NCBI GenBank assembly: GCA_945874855.1
Contig: CAMCIP010000140.1
Coordinates: 1 to 6,173 of the forward strand
Direction: 5' to 3'
DNA length: 6,173 nt
DNA from: Brevundimonas vancanneytii
Lineage (GTDB): Bacteria > Pseudomonadota > Alphaproteobacteria > Caulobacterales > Caulobacteraceae
In this document: positions 5,671-6,173 of the stretch, piece by piece
How positions within the stretch are numbered: the first letter of the stretch is position 1
How the letters are laid out: each line of letters opens with the position of its first letter
Program-made: the position numbers and the translations under genes
The notes under the pieces: generated by a model
What the model saw: only the letters and a program-made list of their open reading frames with translations
Database searches by the model: none
Told to the model about the DNA's origin: nothing

Positions 5671-6173
5671 ATGGCCAACGACCCCAAGACCCCCCAGGAG
5701 CCCCGCCGCGGCGGCTGGCTGAGCCGCTTCGCCCCCGGCGTGCGCAAGATCGTCAGCCGGCGCGATACGCCCGACAATCTGTGGATCAAGGATCCGGACT
5801 CCGGCGAGATGCTGTACCGTCCGGATCTGGAAGCCGCCCTGTGGGTGACGCCGTCCGGCCGCCACATGCGGATCACGGCCGAGCAGCGGCTGGGCTTCAC
5901 CTTCGACGGCGCGGCCTGGGAGCCGATCCCGGCCCCCGACGTGCCCGAGGACCCGCTGAAATTCTCCGACGGCAAGCCCTATCGCGAGCGGCTGGCCACG
6001 GCGCGCAAGGCGGCCGGGCGCAAGGACGCCATGGCCATCGGCGCCGGCTCCATCGACGGGGTCAAGGCCATGGTCGTGGTCCAGGACTTCGGCTTCATGG
6101 GCGGGTCGCTGGGCATGGCGGCGGGCGAGGCCTTCATCGCCGGCGCCCAGGAGGCGGTGCGCCGCGGCCTGCC
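5671..6173 (+). CDS. accD: Acetyl-CoA carboxylase carboxyltransferase beta subunit, N-terminal part
   Basis: AccD and AccA form the carboxyltransferase that moves CO2 from biotin-BCCP to acetyl-CoA, giving malonyl-CoA for fatty acid synthesis. The first 167 residues are present and the gene continues beyond the right edge. N-terminal features include GWLSRFAPGVRK (15-26) and T-P-D-N-L-W-I-K (33-40); the crotonase-like fold begins with D-P-L-K-F-S-D-G-K-P-Y (94-104), and FMGGSLGMAAGE (142-153) is the conserved acyl-CoA/oxyanion-loop motif. In E. coli the segment after L-W-x-K is a four-cysteine zinc ribbon. Here it reads K-D-P-D-S-G-E (40-46) and V-T-P-S-G-R-H-M (59-66) with no cysteine, so zinc binding is lost although the surrounding fold sequence is kept. 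It lies 10 bases after trpA; trp-accD linkage, often followed by folC, is common in alphaproteobacteria. Confidence 0.95.
   Translation, partial: MANDPKTPQEPRRGGWLSRFAPGVRKIVSRRDTPDNLWIKDPDSGEMLYRPDLEAALWVTPSGRHMRITAEQRLGFTFDGAAWEPIPAPDVPEDPLKFSDGKPYRERLATARKAAGRKDAMAIGAGSIDGVKAMVVVQDFGFMGGSLGMAAGEAFIAGAQEAVRRGL

Noticed and set aside
4743..5975. Minus-strand open frame of 410 codons opposite trpA and the start of accD
   Set aside because: It lies opposite clear trpA and accD sequence, its composition is repetitive Arg/Gly/His, and it has no family motif.

Overview
This window reads as chromosomal DNA from a very GC-rich alphaproteobacterium, most likely of the Caulobacterales (Brevundimonas- or Caulobacter-like). 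Three things suggest this: the strongly GC-ended codons, the gene order trpF-trpB-trpA-accD, and AccD and TrpA sequences of alphaproteobacterial type. The genus is my inference and no database search was made. Apart from the first ~150 bases, everything is coded on the plus strand and is tightly packed. Only the extreme left edge is on the minus strand, and it holds the start of a probable RecQ helicase.

Layout: (1) 1-123, minus strand, N-terminus of a RecQ-like helicase, running off the window. (2) 203-1863, two 16S rRNA modification genes, an RsmC-type guanine methyltransferase and an RsuA-type pseudouridine synthase, joined by a GTGA stop/start overlap. (3) 1860-2553, a type II toxin-antitoxin module (Phd/YefM-fold antitoxin plus PIN-domain VapC-type toxin). 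It has its own predicted promoter, which contains a 22-bp inverted repeat and whose predicted +1 falls on the antitoxin ATG, so the message may be leaderless. (4) 2550-5660, the last three steps of tryptophan synthesis: trpF, trpB, an unrecognised small exported protein, and trpA. (5) 5671-end, the first 167 codons of accD, the carboxyltransferase beta subunit of acetyl-CoA carboxylase.

The most unusual arrangement is at the TA/trp boundary. The toxin stop codon overlaps the trpF GTG start, trpF has no convincing Shine-Dalgarno sequence, and no intergenic gap from 1895 to the end exceeds 11 bases. As laid out, the visible sources of trpFBA transcription are readthrough from rsmC-rsuA and the TA promoter, unless a promoter lies inside coding sequence. 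The toxin gene also uses more A/T-ending and CGA codons than trpF, which suggests later acquisition.

Other points worth attention are the exported four-cysteine protein between trpB and trpA, the loss of all four zinc-ligand cysteines in AccD, and a Glu at the catalytic Asp60-equivalent position of TrpA. I see no tRNA, rRNA, CRISPR array, insertion sequence or convincing terminator, and no stretch over 300 bases without a gene. The unusual parts are wiring and local features around known families; I see no clearly new multi-gene system.
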